64,000 nucleotides of DNA, from assembly GCF_011753055.1 (NCBI RefSeq), contig NZ_VWWJ01000018.1, forward strand, positions 1 to 64,000, written 5' to 3'. Origin of the DNA: Burkholderia sp. Ax-1719. Its GTDB lineage: Bacteria > Pseudomonadota > Gammaproteobacteria > Burkholderiales > Burkholderiaceae. Both the position numbers and the translations under genes were made by a program. Position 1 is the stretch's first letter. Every line of letters starts with the position of its first letter. Below the pieces are notes generated by a model. That model had not been told where the DNA came from, ran no database searches, and saw only the letters and a list, made by a program, of their open reading frames with translations. Below, in pieces: positions 8,525 to 16,942 of this stretch.

Positions 8525-10492
8525 ATGCAAATCGGTGTCTGCTACTACCCCGAACAATGGCCGCGCACGATGTGGGCCGACGACGCGCGCCGCATGGCCG
8601 AGCTAGGCATCTCGCACGTCCGCATCGCCGAATTCGCCTGGAGCCGTATGGAGCCGCGGGCGGGTGAATACGACTGGACATGGCTCGACGACGCCATCGA
8701 AACGCTCGCCGCGCAAGGGCTGAAACTCGTTCTCGGCACGCCGACGGCTTCGCCGCCGAAATGGCTGGTTGAGCGCGATCCCGACATGCTGCCGGTGCGC
8801 GCGGACGGCACGCGCTGGAATTATGGTTCGCGCCGCCATTACGATATCGCCAGCGAAACCTATCGTCAGGAATGCGTACGGATTACCGAGGCGATGGCGC
8901 AGCGCTATGGGCGACATCCGGCTGTGGTTGCGTGGCAGACCGATAACGAACTCGGTTGTCACGATACCGTGCCCAGTTATTCGCCCGCGGCGCAACGGCG
9001 CTTCCAGGCATGGCTGCAACAGCGCTACGGCAGCATTGAATCGCTCAACACCGCATGGGGCAACGTGTTCTGGAGCATGGAGTATCCGGCGTTCGAATCG
9101 ATCGGCCTGCCAATGCTCACGCCCACCGATGCCAATCCCTCGCATCTGCTGGATTTTCGCCGCTACATGTCGGACGAAGTGGCGAGCTTCCATCGCGAGC
9201 AGGCCGACGTGCTGCGCCGTCACGCGCCGGGCGTCGATGTGCTGCACAACTTCATGGGTTTTTTCACGACTTTCGATCACTACCGTTTCGCGGCCGATAA
9301 GGCCATCGATGTCGCCACGTGGGACAGCTATCCGATTGCCCGCACCGAAGTCATCGGCTTGCCCGAAGCGGACAAGGCGCGCTATGCGCGCACAGCGCAT
9401 CCCGATGTGTCGGCCTTCGATCACGACCGCTATCGCGCCATCGGCGCGGGACGCTTCTGGGTGATGGAACAGCAGGCGGGGCCGGTGAACTGGGCGCCGT
9501 GGAATCCGGTTCCCGCTCCGGGCATGGTGCGACTGTGGGCGTATGAGGCCTTTGCGCATGGCGCGGAACTGGTCTCGTACTTCCGCTGGCGACAGTGTCC
9601 CTATGCGCAGGAACAGATGCATTCGGGACTGAATCTGCCGAACAACGAGCTATCACCGGGTGGCAAGGAAGTGGCGCGCGCGGCGCAGGAAATCGCGCAG
9701 AGCGAGGTGCTGCGAACGCTGGCTGCGCCTGTGCGTGCGCAAGCAGCGTTGGTATTCGATTACGAGACGCAATGGATGTTCGAGATCCAGCGTCACGGTG
9801 CGGGCTTCGACTATCAGGCGCTGGCGTTCGAATATTACCGGGCCTTGCGCGAGCAAGGGCTGGACGTCGATATCGTCTCGCGGCACGCGGATCTCGCTGG
9901 GTATCGGCTCGTGCTCGTGCCGTCGCTGGCTGTGATCGACGATGCATTCGTCGACCAGATCGAGCGCAGCGACGCGCAATGGGTCTTCGGCCCGCGCAGC
10001 GGCTCCAAGACGAGCGATTTCGCGATTCCCGGCACGCTGCCGCCGGGTCCGTTGCAGCGCGTGTTGCCGGTCCAGGTGCTCGAAGTCGAATCGCTGCGGC
10101 CCACGCTTGCCCCGCCATTGCGCGTCGGCGACGTGCACGGTACGGCTCTGCATTGGCGCGAGCATGTTCGCGCTAACCAGCACACCCGCGTAGAAGCCGA
10201 ATTCGCCGACGGCTGGCCCGCATTGCTCTCGAATGGCCGCGTGCGTTACGTGGCTGCATGGCTCACGCACGATCTGCATCGCACCGTGCTGGCCGATGCC
10301 GCGCGCGCAGCGGGCCTTGCTTTGCAGACCTTGCCTGAAGGCCTGCGCCTCGCGCGACGCGGCGGCCTGACGTTCGCCTTCAACTTTGGCGACGCGCGGG
10401 CAATAGCGCCCGCGCCCGCCAATGCACAGTTCGTGCTGGGCGAGGCTTCGCTGGGCACCGGCGACGTGTGCGCCTGGCGCGATCCGCAATAG
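8525..10492 (+). CDS. Beta-galactosidase, glycoside hydrolase family 42
   Basis: Cytoplasmic retaining beta-galactosidase of 655 residues, usual size for GH42. The family start IGVCYYPEQWPRTMWADDARRM is clear. The catalytic acid/base is E142 in WQTDNELGCHD. The nucleophile is probably E315 in FWVMEQQAGPVNW. The N-terminal TIM barrel is followed by a trimerisation-type domain around residues 400-590 and a short C-terminal beta domain. There is no signal peptide, so it should act on imported galacto-oligosaccharides. It sits directly after the importer and before the GH53 galactanase, which supports galactan rather than lactose as the natural substrate. Confidence 0.93.
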   Translation: MQIGVCYYPEQWPRTMWADDARRMAELGISHVRIAEFAWSRMEPRAGEYDWTWLDDAIETLAAQGLKLVLGTPTASPPKWLVERDPDMLPVRADGTRWNYGSRRHYDIASETYRQECVRITEAMAQRYGRHPAVVAWQTDNELGCHDTVPSYSPAAQRRFQAWLQQRYGSIESLNTAWGNVFWSMEYPAFESIGLPMLTPTDANPSHLLDFRRYMSDEVASFHREQADVLRRHAPGVDVLHNFMGFFTTFDHYRFAADKAIDVATWDSYPIARTEVIGLPEADKARYARTAHPDVSAFDHDRYRAIGAGRFWVMEQQAGPVNWAPWNPVPAPGMVRLWAYEAFAHGAELVSYFRWRQCPYAQEQMHSGLNLPNNELSPGGKEVARAAQEIAQSEVLRTLAAPVRAQAALVFDYETQWMFEIQRHGAGFDYQALAFEYYRALREQGLDVDIVSRHADLAGYRLVLVPSLAVIDDAFVDQIERSDAQWVFGPRSGSKTSDFAIPGTLPPGPLQRVLPVQVLEVESLRPTLAPPLRVGDVHGTALHWREHVRANQHTRVEAEFADGWPALLSNGRVRYVAAWLTHDLHRTVLADAARAAGLALQTLPEGLRLARRGGLTFAFNFGDARAIAPAPANAQFVLGEASLGTGDVCAWRDPQ

Positions 10493-10566
10493 ATCCACGA
10501 TAAGACCGACTACAAGCGTTGCGGGCCGCGCTCATGCGGCTCGCCGGATAAGATGGAGGAGCACAG

Positions 10567-11721
10567 ATGAAAAGAAGAGAGATGCTGTCCTGGCTGGCCT
10601 GCACCGCGCTCGCATCGGGTGCGGCTCCGGGGTTTGCGGCTTCGACATTGACAAGCGATGCACGCGGCAGCGGCGAGCGCCTGACGCTGGGCGCGGATCT
10701 ATCGACGCTGCTGGAACTGGAAGCGAACGGCGCGAAGTTCTATGACCACGGCAGGGCCGAAGACTGCCTGCGCATCTTCAAGCGGCACGGACTGGATGCC
10801 ATCCGTATCAAGGTCTGGAATGACCCTGGCAATCCTGATTATTTTCCGGCCAATCAAAGCGTCGCGGCGGGCTACAACAATGCGAAGCATGTACGCGTGC
10901 TTGCGCGCCGTGCCGCCGAACTCGGGCTGCGCGTGCTGATCGACTTTCACTACAGCGACTGGTGGGCCGATCCCGGCAAACAATATCCGCCCCATGCGTG
11001 GGCAGGCAAGGATCTCGCGCAAACCAGCGAACTGCTGCACGACTACACGACAGGCGTATTGCGTATGCTGCGCGAAGAGGGCGTGCGTCCGGAATGGGTG
11101 CAAACCGGCAACGAAATCACGGGCGGGATGCTCTGGCCGCTCGGCAAATACGATCAGTGGGACAACCTTGCGACGCTGCTCAAGACCGCGCACGACGCGG
11201 TGAAAACCGTCGATCCGCACATCAGGCACATGCTGCATATCGACAGCGGCGGCGACAACGCCAAGAGCCGCTGGTGGTTCGATAGCGCCGTGCAGCGCGG
11301 GGTGGAGTTCGACCTGATCGGGCTTTCGTATTACCCGCAGTGGCAGGGCTCGCTCGACGATCTGCAGAACAATGCCAACGATCTGTCCGCGCGTTACGGC
11401 AAGGACATCATCGTGGTGGAGACTGCCTACCCGTGGACCACGAGCGACGGCGACTCCGAACCCAACTCCATGACCAACACCGGCACGCTCAATTTTCCGC
11501 CCACGCCCGAAGGGCAGGCACAATTCTTCGCCGCGCTCACGAACGTGGTGAAAGGCATCCCCAACGGTCGCGGCAAGGGCGTGTTCTGGTGGGAGCCTGA
11601 GTGGATCCCCACCCCCAATGTCGGCTGGAAGGTGGGCGCGGGCGACCAGTGGGACAACAACACCCTGTTTGACTTCCAGGGCCGCGCGCTCTCGTCAATC
11701 GACGTGTTCAGAAAGCGCTGA
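10567..11721 (+). CDS. Arabinogalactan endo-beta-1,4-galactanase, GH53
   Basis: Exported enzyme that cuts the beta-1,4-galactan backbone of type I arabinogalactan (pectin side chains). 384 residues. The N-terminus has twin-Arg-like basic residues MKRREMLSWL, then a hydrophobic stretch ending near GFAAS, which suggests export; KRRE is not a canonical Tat motif. GH53 hallmarks: GADLSTLLELEANGAKFYD, IRIKVWNDP, acid/base E183 in VQTGNEITGGMLWP, nucleophile E285 in IIVVETAYPW, and VFWWEPEW near the end. It is the last gene of the galactan locus and supplies oligomers for the importer. An AGATGGAGGAGC ribosome site precedes the ATG. Confidence 0.93.
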   Translation: MKRREMLSWLACTALASGAAPGFAASTLTSDARGSGERLTLGADLSTLLELEANGAKFYDHGRAEDCLRIFKRHGLDAIRIKVWNDPGNPDYFPANQSVAAGYNNAKHVRVLARRAAELGLRVLIDFHYSDWWADPGKQYPPHAWAGKDLAQTSELLHDYTTGVLRMLREEGVRPEWVQTGNEITGGMLWPLGKYDQWDNLATLLKTAHDAVKTVDPHIRHMLHIDSGGDNAKSRWWFDSAVQRGVEFDLIGLSYYPQWQGSLDDLQNNANDLSARYGKDIIVVETAYPWTTSDGDSEPNSMTNTGTLNFPPTPEGQAQFFAALTNVVKGIPNGRGKGVFWWEPEWIPTPNVGWKVGAGDQWDNNTLFDFQGRALSSIDVFRKR

Positions 11722-11738
11722 ACCCACTGTTTCGCCGC

Positions 11739-12401
11739 TTAAAAGCGATAAGTCAGGGCGACCTGCGCCACCGGATACCAGTGGTAGCGGGTCACCTTGT
11801 CGCTGAACTTCTGCTCTTCGTCGAGGATATTCTGATCCGTGACGAACGGGTCGTACACCGACGGCACGCTGTAGTCCACGCGCGGACGGCCATACGCCAC
11901 GCCCAGATCGAACGACACGCCCAGACCCAGCGCAGGTTTCTTGTGACCATAGCCGATGCCGATATACGGCATCACATGCGGCAGCGTCACCTTCGCGGAC
12001 GGCGAGGGGCCAAGCGCTGGCACGGTCGTGCCACCGATGGTGTAGTTGCCTTGCGCGTTGGGCTGGAGTTTCGCACTCAGCGAATCGCCGTTGAACAGCG
12101 CACCGGCCGTGAGGCGGAACGCGCTCGATGCGAAGGGAAACACGTCCAGATACGTGCCGCCTTGCGCGAGCGTGAGACGCCCGTCATAACGGTTGTCGTC
12201 CACGGTGACGGTGTGACTCAGGCCGAAACCTTCAGCATCGGCATGCACGCCGAAATGCGGGCTCAGATTGAGCGCGCCGCCCAGGCCCGCGCCCAGCGTG
12301 CCGCTCGTGACATACACTTCCTGCGCCTGGGCGTGCCCAATGGTTACGCTCGCCAGCAAGGCGCCCAGCGCCAGATAGATCGGATAACTAATTGATTTCA
12401 C
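11739..12401 (-). CDS. Outer-membrane beta-barrel protein, function unknown
   Basis: 220 residues with a signal peptide (hydrophobic YLALGALLASVTIGHA, cleavage near AQA-QEV), then alternating beta strands rich in Gly, Tyr and Phe. It ends in VALTYRF, the C-terminal aromatic signature for BAM-dependent insertion. The organisation recalls small 8-strand barrels such as OmpW-like or OprG-like proteins, but no diagnostic motif was found. It converges on the GH53 gene with 17 bp between stops and no obvious terminator. Confidence 0.65.
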   Translation of the reverse strand: MKSISYPIYLALGALLASVTIGHAQAQEVYVTSGTLGAGLGGALNLSPHFGVHADAEGFGLSHTVTVDDNRYDGRLTLAQGGTYLDVFPFASSAFRLTAGALFNGDSLSAKLQPNAQGNYTIGGTTVPALGPSPSAKVTLPHVMPYIGIGYGHKKPALGLGVSFDLGVAYGRPRVDYSVPSVYDPFVTDQNILDEEQKFSDKVTRYHWYPVAQVALTYRF

Positions 12402-12581
12402 TGCTCTCTCCCTGAAACCAGGAAGCGCTCGCTATGGGCCTCCTGACGCCTATGACTTTACGTGGCAAGCAAACAAGTCAATTGGGCGAGATGCAGTCAC
12501 TTCGCATGGCAAATCGAAATCTTCGTGTAAACAAGATTCGACCCCTTCATCGCGGGGGCCGAAGACAATGTGCTTGCGAAG

Positions 12582-12983
12582 TCAGTGGAAAGTGGCGCAA
12601 AGCCGGTCGATCGGCACGACGATCAGCACACAGGAAGAGAAGGCGAGGCCAACGGTAAAGGCGACCGCCGCCGTCGCACCGCACCAGGCGATAAAGCGGG
12701 CGGGATCGCGTTTGCCCGGCACCTGCGTCGCGATGATCCGCCACGCGCGGCCCGCCGCCACAGCGATAACCGTCGATGCCACCAACGCAACCAACGAAGC
12801 GCCATCCACGATTCTTTCCACCTGGGGCCAGGTCAGCGTCCCGCTGCGCTGGAAATCGTCGCAGGCATTGGAGATGAGCGTCACGCACAGCGCAAGGTGT
12901 AGCAGCCAGATCAGCGGCACACCGGCCAGCCCGAGCCAGATCGCGGTGCGGCCGGGTTGGGGCAACTGGAGATCCTCTTCCAT
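12582..12983 (-). CDS. Small four-helix membrane protein, unknown function
   Basis: 133 residues from ATG 12983, which follows AAGGAAA at good spacing. A more upstream in-frame ATG at 13052 lacks such a site. Four hydrophobic segments are visible: IWLGLAGVPLIWLLHLALCVTLI, GASLVALVASTVIAVAAG, FIAWCGATAAVAFTVGLAFSS and a short final one. Conserved-looking polar features are few, and I do not recognise the family. The 180-bp gap to the outer-membrane gene downstream on the same strand holds nothing clear. Confidence 0.55.
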   Translation of the reverse strand: MEEDLQLPQPGRTAIWLGLAGVPLIWLLHLALCVTLISNACDDFQRSGTLTWPQVERIVDGASLVALVASTVIAVAAGRAWRIIATQVPGKRDPARFIAWCGATAAVAFTVGLAFSSCVLIVVPIDRLCATFH

Positions 12984-13178
12984 CCCGGAGTTTCCTTTTC
13001 GTCGGTTTGGTCCGTTTCGCCTGATGTTTTCGATGGGCGTATTAAAAGTCATAGCATGCCTCGCGCAGATTGCGTGCCTGAGAAGCAGATTTCAGGGCGG
13101 GTTTCAGGCCCGCGTCAGCTTCGCTTGACGCGTCGCGTACACGCGACACACGTGCTAACCGCCAGTCGGCTCGATTGA

Positions 13179-13198
13179 CCGACCGCCTGGACGGTCGG
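13179..13198. promoter_or_regulatory. Perfect 7-bp inverted repeat (ccgaccg-N6-cggtcgg)
   Basis: Palindrome in the 522-bp gene-free stretch 12984-13505. It resembles the compact G+C-rich operators bound by TetR-family repressors, but no TetR gene is in the window, and it lacks a T tract so it is not a terminator. It lies between the small membrane protein and the porin at 13506. Confidence 0.4.
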
Positions 13199-13304
13199 GT
13201 TGCCAGACATGGGCGGAATACGATCGCTGACGCCTGGATTTGCCTCACACCATACACAAGCACCTGGGTGTCACGCAGATTTGACCATCTCAGGTAGTCA
13301 CAAC

Positions 13305-13316
13305 GTTAGCGCTACC
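13305..13316. promoter_or_regulatory. LacI-type operator-like site upstream of porin (GTTAGCGCTACC)
   Basis: Near-palindrome with central CG, half-sites GTTAGC and (reverse) GGTAGC. It matches the sites at 14849 and 16722 in the pattern GnTAnC-GnTAnC. A second partial copy, caacgttag, recurs 34 bp later at 13335. It sits about 85-95 bp upstream of the probable -10 of the porin promoter. Confidence 0.5.
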
Positions 13317-13399
13317 GCAACTTTCGGGTGGAAACAACGTTAGAGACAGGGCGCATTTTCCCTGGCCGGTGCACGCGCCAAAACCCGCAAAGGCGTTTC

Positions 13400-13405
13400 T
13401 ATAAT
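13400..13405 (+). promoter_or_regulatory. Probable -10 element (TATAAT) of the porin promoter
   Basis: Perfect sigma-70 -10 hexamer in the leader of the porin gene, about 100 bp before its ATG. The -35 position (around 13377) reads gccaaa, a poor match, so the promoter may need an activator or use another -35. Confidence 0.5.
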
Positions 13406-13505
13406 CGGCTCCCGAAGTGCCGCTGGCATTTCAGGTCGCTGCACCGGCAAGCCCCACAAAGCCGGGACGTGGTTTGGAGACAGACGAAAAAATATAGGAT
13501 ACCTG

Positions 13506-14645
13506 ATGAAAAGGACGCTTATTGGTCTTGCAGTGCTGGCGACAGCCTCATCCGCTGCCCAGGCGCAGAGCCAGGTGACGCTCTACGGACGTATCGACAA
13601 CGGCATCCAGTACGAAACCGGTTTGCCGGGCAACAAGCATGCGGTCAGCGCGGAAAGCGGCGACTGGGGCTGCTCGTGGTTTGGACTTGAAGGCGCGGAA
13701 GATCTCGGCGCGGGCACCAAGGCTATCTTCAAGCTGGAAGGGCAGTTGAACACTCAGAATGGCCAGTCCGCGGGCGGCCTGTTCGGCCGTCATGCCATCG
13801 TGGGATTCGACAATGACCGCTACGGTACCTTCAAGATGGGCAATCTGGGCGCGGGCGAGATCTCGCAGGACAGTTGGGGCGCCGATCCGCAACTGATGCA
13901 GCGCTACGCCATCGCGACGCTGGTACGCGGACGCAACTGGGCGAGCGCCGCGAACGGCTTCGAATACCAGACACCCAGCTGGAACGGCTTCCAGATGCGC
14001 GGCCAATACGCGTTGACCAACAACACCCGATGGAATGCGGCGGCCACACCCACGGGCCAGGGACGTACGGACGGCATCGAGGCAGTCTACTCGTACGGCC
14101 TGGGTGACTTCCGCGTGATCTACGACGAAGTGCGCGGTGCGGACGGCACCTTTAACGATGTCTACCAGCATTCGCGCTCGATCCTCGCGGGCGGCACGCT
14201 CGTGTTCGGCCCGGTCAAGTTCTACGCGGGATACCAGCATCTGGGCGCGCCGAACGCCACCAACGCGAGCGTGGGCGTTACCGATGCCTCGCAACCGGAT
14301 GGCGTTTCCGCGCCCACGGCGGTGGATCACGAGTGGGTCGGCGCGGCGTGGCAGATCAACGCTGCCGCCGCCATTACGGCAGCGGTTTTCCACGCCAACG
14401 CCAATCACGGTAACGGTAACGCCACGCTCTACACGCTAGGCGGCACCTACAACCTGTCCAAGCGCACCTTCCTTTACACGGAAGCGGGCTACGTGCATAA
14501 CAGCTCGACTTCGAACATCAATCTTGGCAACGGCTCGTATGGCAACAACGACTACGATCCCGCGACCGGATCGTCGGCGAACGGCAATCCCAACTACGGT
14601 CAGGGCCAGTTCGGCGTGTTTGCGGGCGTGATGCATCTGTTCTGA
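13506..14645 (+). CDS. Gram-negative porin (OmpC-like)
   Basis: Outer-membrane diffusion channel, 379 residues. The signal peptide MKRTLIGLAVLATASSAAQA precedes the mature start QSQVTLYGRIDNGIQYETG. Family motifs: WFGLEGAEDLGAGTKAIFKLE, FGRHAIVGFDNDRYGTFKMG, and a C-terminal MHLF. An AGGATA ribosome site precedes the ATG. A LacI-type operator-like sequence lies far upstream, so it may belong to the regulon of the LacI protein at 15603; sugar-responsive porins are common partners of such regulators. The region after the stop carries a probable terminator. Confidence 0.9.
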   Translation: MKRTLIGLAVLATASSAAQAQSQVTLYGRIDNGIQYETGLPGNKHAVSAESGDWGCSWFGLEGAEDLGAGTKAIFKLEGQLNTQNGQSAGGLFGRHAIVGFDNDRYGTFKMGNLGAGEISQDSWGADPQLMQRYAIATLVRGRNWASAANGFEYQTPSWNGFQMRGQYALTNNTRWNAAATPTGQGRTDGIEAVYSYGLGDFRVIYDEVRGADGTFNDVYQHSRSILAGGTLVFGPVKFYAGYQHLGAPNATNASVGVTDASQPDGVSAPTAVDHEWVGAAWQINAAAAITAAVFHANANHGNGNATLYTLGGTYNLSKRTFLYTEAGYVHNSSTSNINLGNGSYGNNDYDPATGSSANGNPNYGQGQFGVFAGVMHLF

Positions 14646-14739
14646 TTCGGGCAGCACGGATGCAGCGGAAAGTCCCCATGGACAGGCGCGGCCAGCATTG
14701 GCCCGCGCCGCGCCGGCGTGGTCGTTCTCCTCCAACCCT

Positions 14740-14760
14740 GACGCGCCGGCGTCCCTTTTT
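14740..14760 (+). terminator. Probable rho-independent terminator
   Basis: Hairpin gacgc-gccg-gcgtc followed directly by ccttttt. It lies 95 bp after the porin stop, inside the 285-bp gap before the toxin-antitoxin promoter. Confidence 0.55.
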
Positions 14761-14840
14761 CCCGCACCTGCTGATGTTTGCGCGCATCGGGAATACCCCG
14801 GTTGGGCCGAGCTTGAATGGCGCCGCGAGAGCATGCTATC

Positions 14841-14869
14841 TTGCGTACGTTAGCGATAACGTTTATGGC
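14841..14869 (+). promoter_or_regulatory. Probable promoter of the toxin-antitoxin pair with embedded LacI-type operator
   Basis: TTGCGT at 14841-14846 and TATGGC at 14864-14869 are 17 bp apart. The spacer contains GTTAGCGATAAC at 14849-14860, extended as the 16-mer ACGTTAGCGATAACGT, palindromic except for one base pair. A repressor here would block RNA polymerase directly. Half-sites match those at 13305 and 16722. Confidence 0.5.
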
Positions 14870-14930
14870 GTGCGACGTATCGTGCCGAGGCAACCATAAT
14901 TAAGCGCGCCAGCAAGGTGGAGAGCCTTCA

Positions 14931-15173
14931 ATGGAAAAGCGTGTATCCAAGGCGGTGTTCAAGGCCAAGGCCTGCGAACTATTCCGCCAGGTCGAACTTC
15001 TTGGCGAAAGTGTGGTGGTGACCGATCGCGGGCAACCGACTATCGAAGTCCGGCCGTATCGCGCGAAACGCAAGAGCCCGCTGGATTCGCTGCGCGCCTC
15101 CATCGTGCATTGCGATATCGAAGGCGCAGAAGAGCATCGCGCCGCCACGGACCGCTGCAACGCGACGGAATAA
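14931..15173 (+). CDS. Phd/YefM-type antitoxin
   Basis: 80-residue antitoxin that should bind both its operator and the PIN toxin encoded 9 bp downstream. The N-terminal half has the Phd/YefM pattern: VSKAVFKAKACELFRQVELLGESVVVTDRGQPTIEVRPYR, a DNA-binding dimer fold. The C-terminal tail is charged and probably wraps the toxin. An AAGGTGGAGAG ribosome site precedes the ATG. Such antitoxins usually autorepress. Confidence 0.85.
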   Translation: MEKRVSKAVFKAKACELFRQVELLGESVVVTDRGQPTIEVRPYRAKRKSPLDSLRASIVHCDIEGAEEHRAATDRCNATE

Positions 15174-15182
15174 CGCCTGACG

Positions 15183-15572
15183 ATGGTCGCCCTCGACACC
15201 TGCGCGCTGGTCTACTGGCTGCGCGGCGATCAAGCGCTGAGCGAGCCCGCGCGCAACGTGATCGAATCCGCGCTGGAAGAATCCGAAGTCCTGATCTCGA
15301 CCATCAGCGTGCTGGAGGTCGCCCAGTTCGTTGAGAATGGCCGGCTCGCGCTGTCGATGGACACGCGGCGCTGGCTCGCCACGCTGGCGTCGCTGGAAGG
15401 TGTGCGCATGGTGCCTGTGGATACGGCCATTGCGGTGCGCGCCACCACACTGTCACCGCAATTGCCGCAGCAGCAGCGCATCGTTGCCTCGACCGCGCGT
15501 ACGTTAGGCGTACCGCTCGTGACGCCCGATTCGCGCGTGCGCACGCTCACGCATATCGACACCATCTGGTAG
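15183..15572 (+). CDS. VapC-like PIN-domain toxin (third acidic residue replaced)
   Basis: 129-residue PIN-domain protein, a Mg-dependent RNase by family. It starts MVALDTCALVYWL with D5. E45 lies in ISVLEVAQF and D116 in PLVTPDSRV. The usual aspartate before the motif RIVASTA is Q98 (QQQRIVAST), so one of the expected metal ligands is missing. Activity may be reduced or the ligand supplied elsewhere. It forms a two-gene operon with the antitoxin and converges on the LacI gene with 30 bp between stops. Confidence 0.85.
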   Translation: MVALDTCALVYWLRGDQALSEPARNVIESALEESEVLISTISVLEVAQFVENGRLALSMDTRRWLATLASLEGVRMVPVDTAIAVRATTLSPQLPQQQRIVASTARTLGVPLVTPDSRVRTLTHIDTIW

Positions 15573-15602
15573 GCGTCATGCCAATTTGATTCGCTATCCT
15601 GT

Positions 15603-16673
15603 CTAAACCTTCGCGCGCGTGCGACTGGCCTTGCGAGTGCCGGATTCGTCGGCGCGCAGAGCCGGTTGCGGCGCGTGTGTCGTGCTCTGACGAACAACCA
15701 GTTCGGCGGGGAAGGTGGTGCGTTGCGAGAGCGCGTCGTTGCCGGCGATCTGCGCGAGCAACGTATTCACAGCGGAACTCGACATCTGCTGAAACGGCTG
15801 ACGCACGGTCGTTAGCGCGGGATGGAACTGCCCGGCCATCGGGATATCGTCGAAGCCGACGACGGAGATATCGTCGGGCACGCGCAGGCCCGCTTCGCGC
15901 ACCGCCGCGATCGCACCGAAGGCGCTATGGTCGTTGGCCGCGAAAATCGCCGTGGGCGGCTCGGGCAATTTCAGCAGACCAGAGGCCAGTTCGAACACCG
16001 TCGTCTGCGCGGCATCGCTGCTTGCCACCAGCGCGGAATCGCGCGGCAGACCGTGGCGCGCCAGGGTGTCGTGGTAGCCGCGTTGACGGTCGCGCACGCC
16101 CTCGATCGCTTCGTCGCTGCCAAGGAACGCAATGCGTGTATGACCGAGCGCGATCAGATGTTCGACGGCCATGCAGGCGCCGCCATAGTTATCGACCGAA
16201 ACCGAGGGAAAGCGGTTGAGCGTCCCGCGTTGATCGATCACCACCACGGGCACACGCGCGGCCGCGAGCGCGTCGAGATTCATGGTCTCGCGCGGCAGGA
16301 TCACCAGCAGGCCGTCAGAGAACTGACGCACCAGCTTGATGAGTTCTTCGTGCGAGTGGCTGTCGTCCGAGACGGTGTAGACCAGCACTTCGCAACCGGC
16401 CGCACGCGCGGCGCGGCTCGCGCCCAGAATCAGCTCGCTGGAGAACTGCGTATCGAGCGTGGGCGTCATGATGCCGACGATACCGTTACGACCGCCCGAG
16501 AGCTTCTGCGCCGTGCGATTGACGACATAGCCGATATCGGCGGCGATACGCAGCACTTCGTCACGGGTTTCGCGCGAGACACCGGAACGTCCGTTGAGCG
16601 CGCGCGAAGCCGTCATCTGCGAAACGCGGGCGCGCTCGGCAACATCCGCCAGGGTGGGATTTTGCTTGGTCAT
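15603..16673 (-). CDS. LacI-family transcriptional regulator
   Basis: 356 residues. HTH TLADVAERARVSQMTASRALNG at 7-28, hinge YVVNRTAQKLSGG, and a sugar-binding-like effector domain (VGIMTPTLDTQFSSELILGASRAARAAG, AIFAANDHSAFGAIAAV, VVGFDDIPMAGQFHPALTTVRQP). The C-terminal tail is basic (RKASRTRAKV). Its own upstream region carries a GGTAACGCTATC site at 16722, compatible with autoregulation. Similar sites upstream of the porin and of the toxin-antitoxin operon suggest a small local regulon. No sugar enzyme is adjacent, so the effector cannot be guessed. Confidence 0.85.
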   Translation of the reverse strand: MTKQNPTLADVAERARVSQMTASRALNGRSGVSRETRDEVLRIAADIGYVVNRTAQKLSGGRNGIVGIMTPTLDTQFSSELILGASRAARAAGCEVLVYTVSDDSHSHEELIKLVRQFSDGLLVILPRETMNLDALAAARVPVVVIDQRGTLNRFPSVSVDNYGGACMAVEHLIALGHTRIAFLGSDEAIEGVRDRQRGYHDTLARHGLPRDSALVASSDAAQTTVFELASGLLKLPEPPTAIFAANDHSAFGAIAAVREAGLRVPDDISVVGFDDIPMAGQFHPALTTVRQPFQQMSSSAVNTLLAQIAGNDALSQRTTFPAELVVRQSTTHAPQPALRADESGTRKASRTRAKV

Positions 16674-16721
16674 GCGACGAACTTTGATGAAAGAGTGTGC
16701 AGCGCGACCAAGGCGATATCT

Positions 16722-16733
16722 GGTAACGCTATC
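16722..16733. promoter_or_regulatory. LacI-type operator-like site upstream of the LacI gene (GGTAACGCTATC)
   Basis: Half-sites GGTAAC and (reverse) GATAGC, fitting GnTAnC-GnTAnC. It is embedded in a wider near-palindrome, GTAACGCTATCGTTAC, at 16723-16738. Located 49 bp before the regulator's start codon, suggesting autorepression. The rest of 16674-16942 shows only the ribosome site for the next gene. Confidence 0.5.
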
Positions 16734-16942
16734 GTTACAGTGCGATCGATTCTAGCAGAAGGCCTGGCGGCCTCTCATCGCCGTTAGCCATGCGGCCAGG
16801 CCGACGTTGTACGGATGCCGCATGCGGGTTAATACCGTCTGGCGAAAACCCCTGCGCACGCAGTCATCGTTCGATCACTGTGGCGGTGCATAATGAACTC
16901 CCTGCCGATCGCAGTCGATGGCCATCCGCCCAGGAGCCCGCC

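Noticed and set aside
12434..12658. 74-residue plus-strand frame
   Set aside because: Arg-rich composition, overlaps the end of the small membrane protein gene, no ribosome site.
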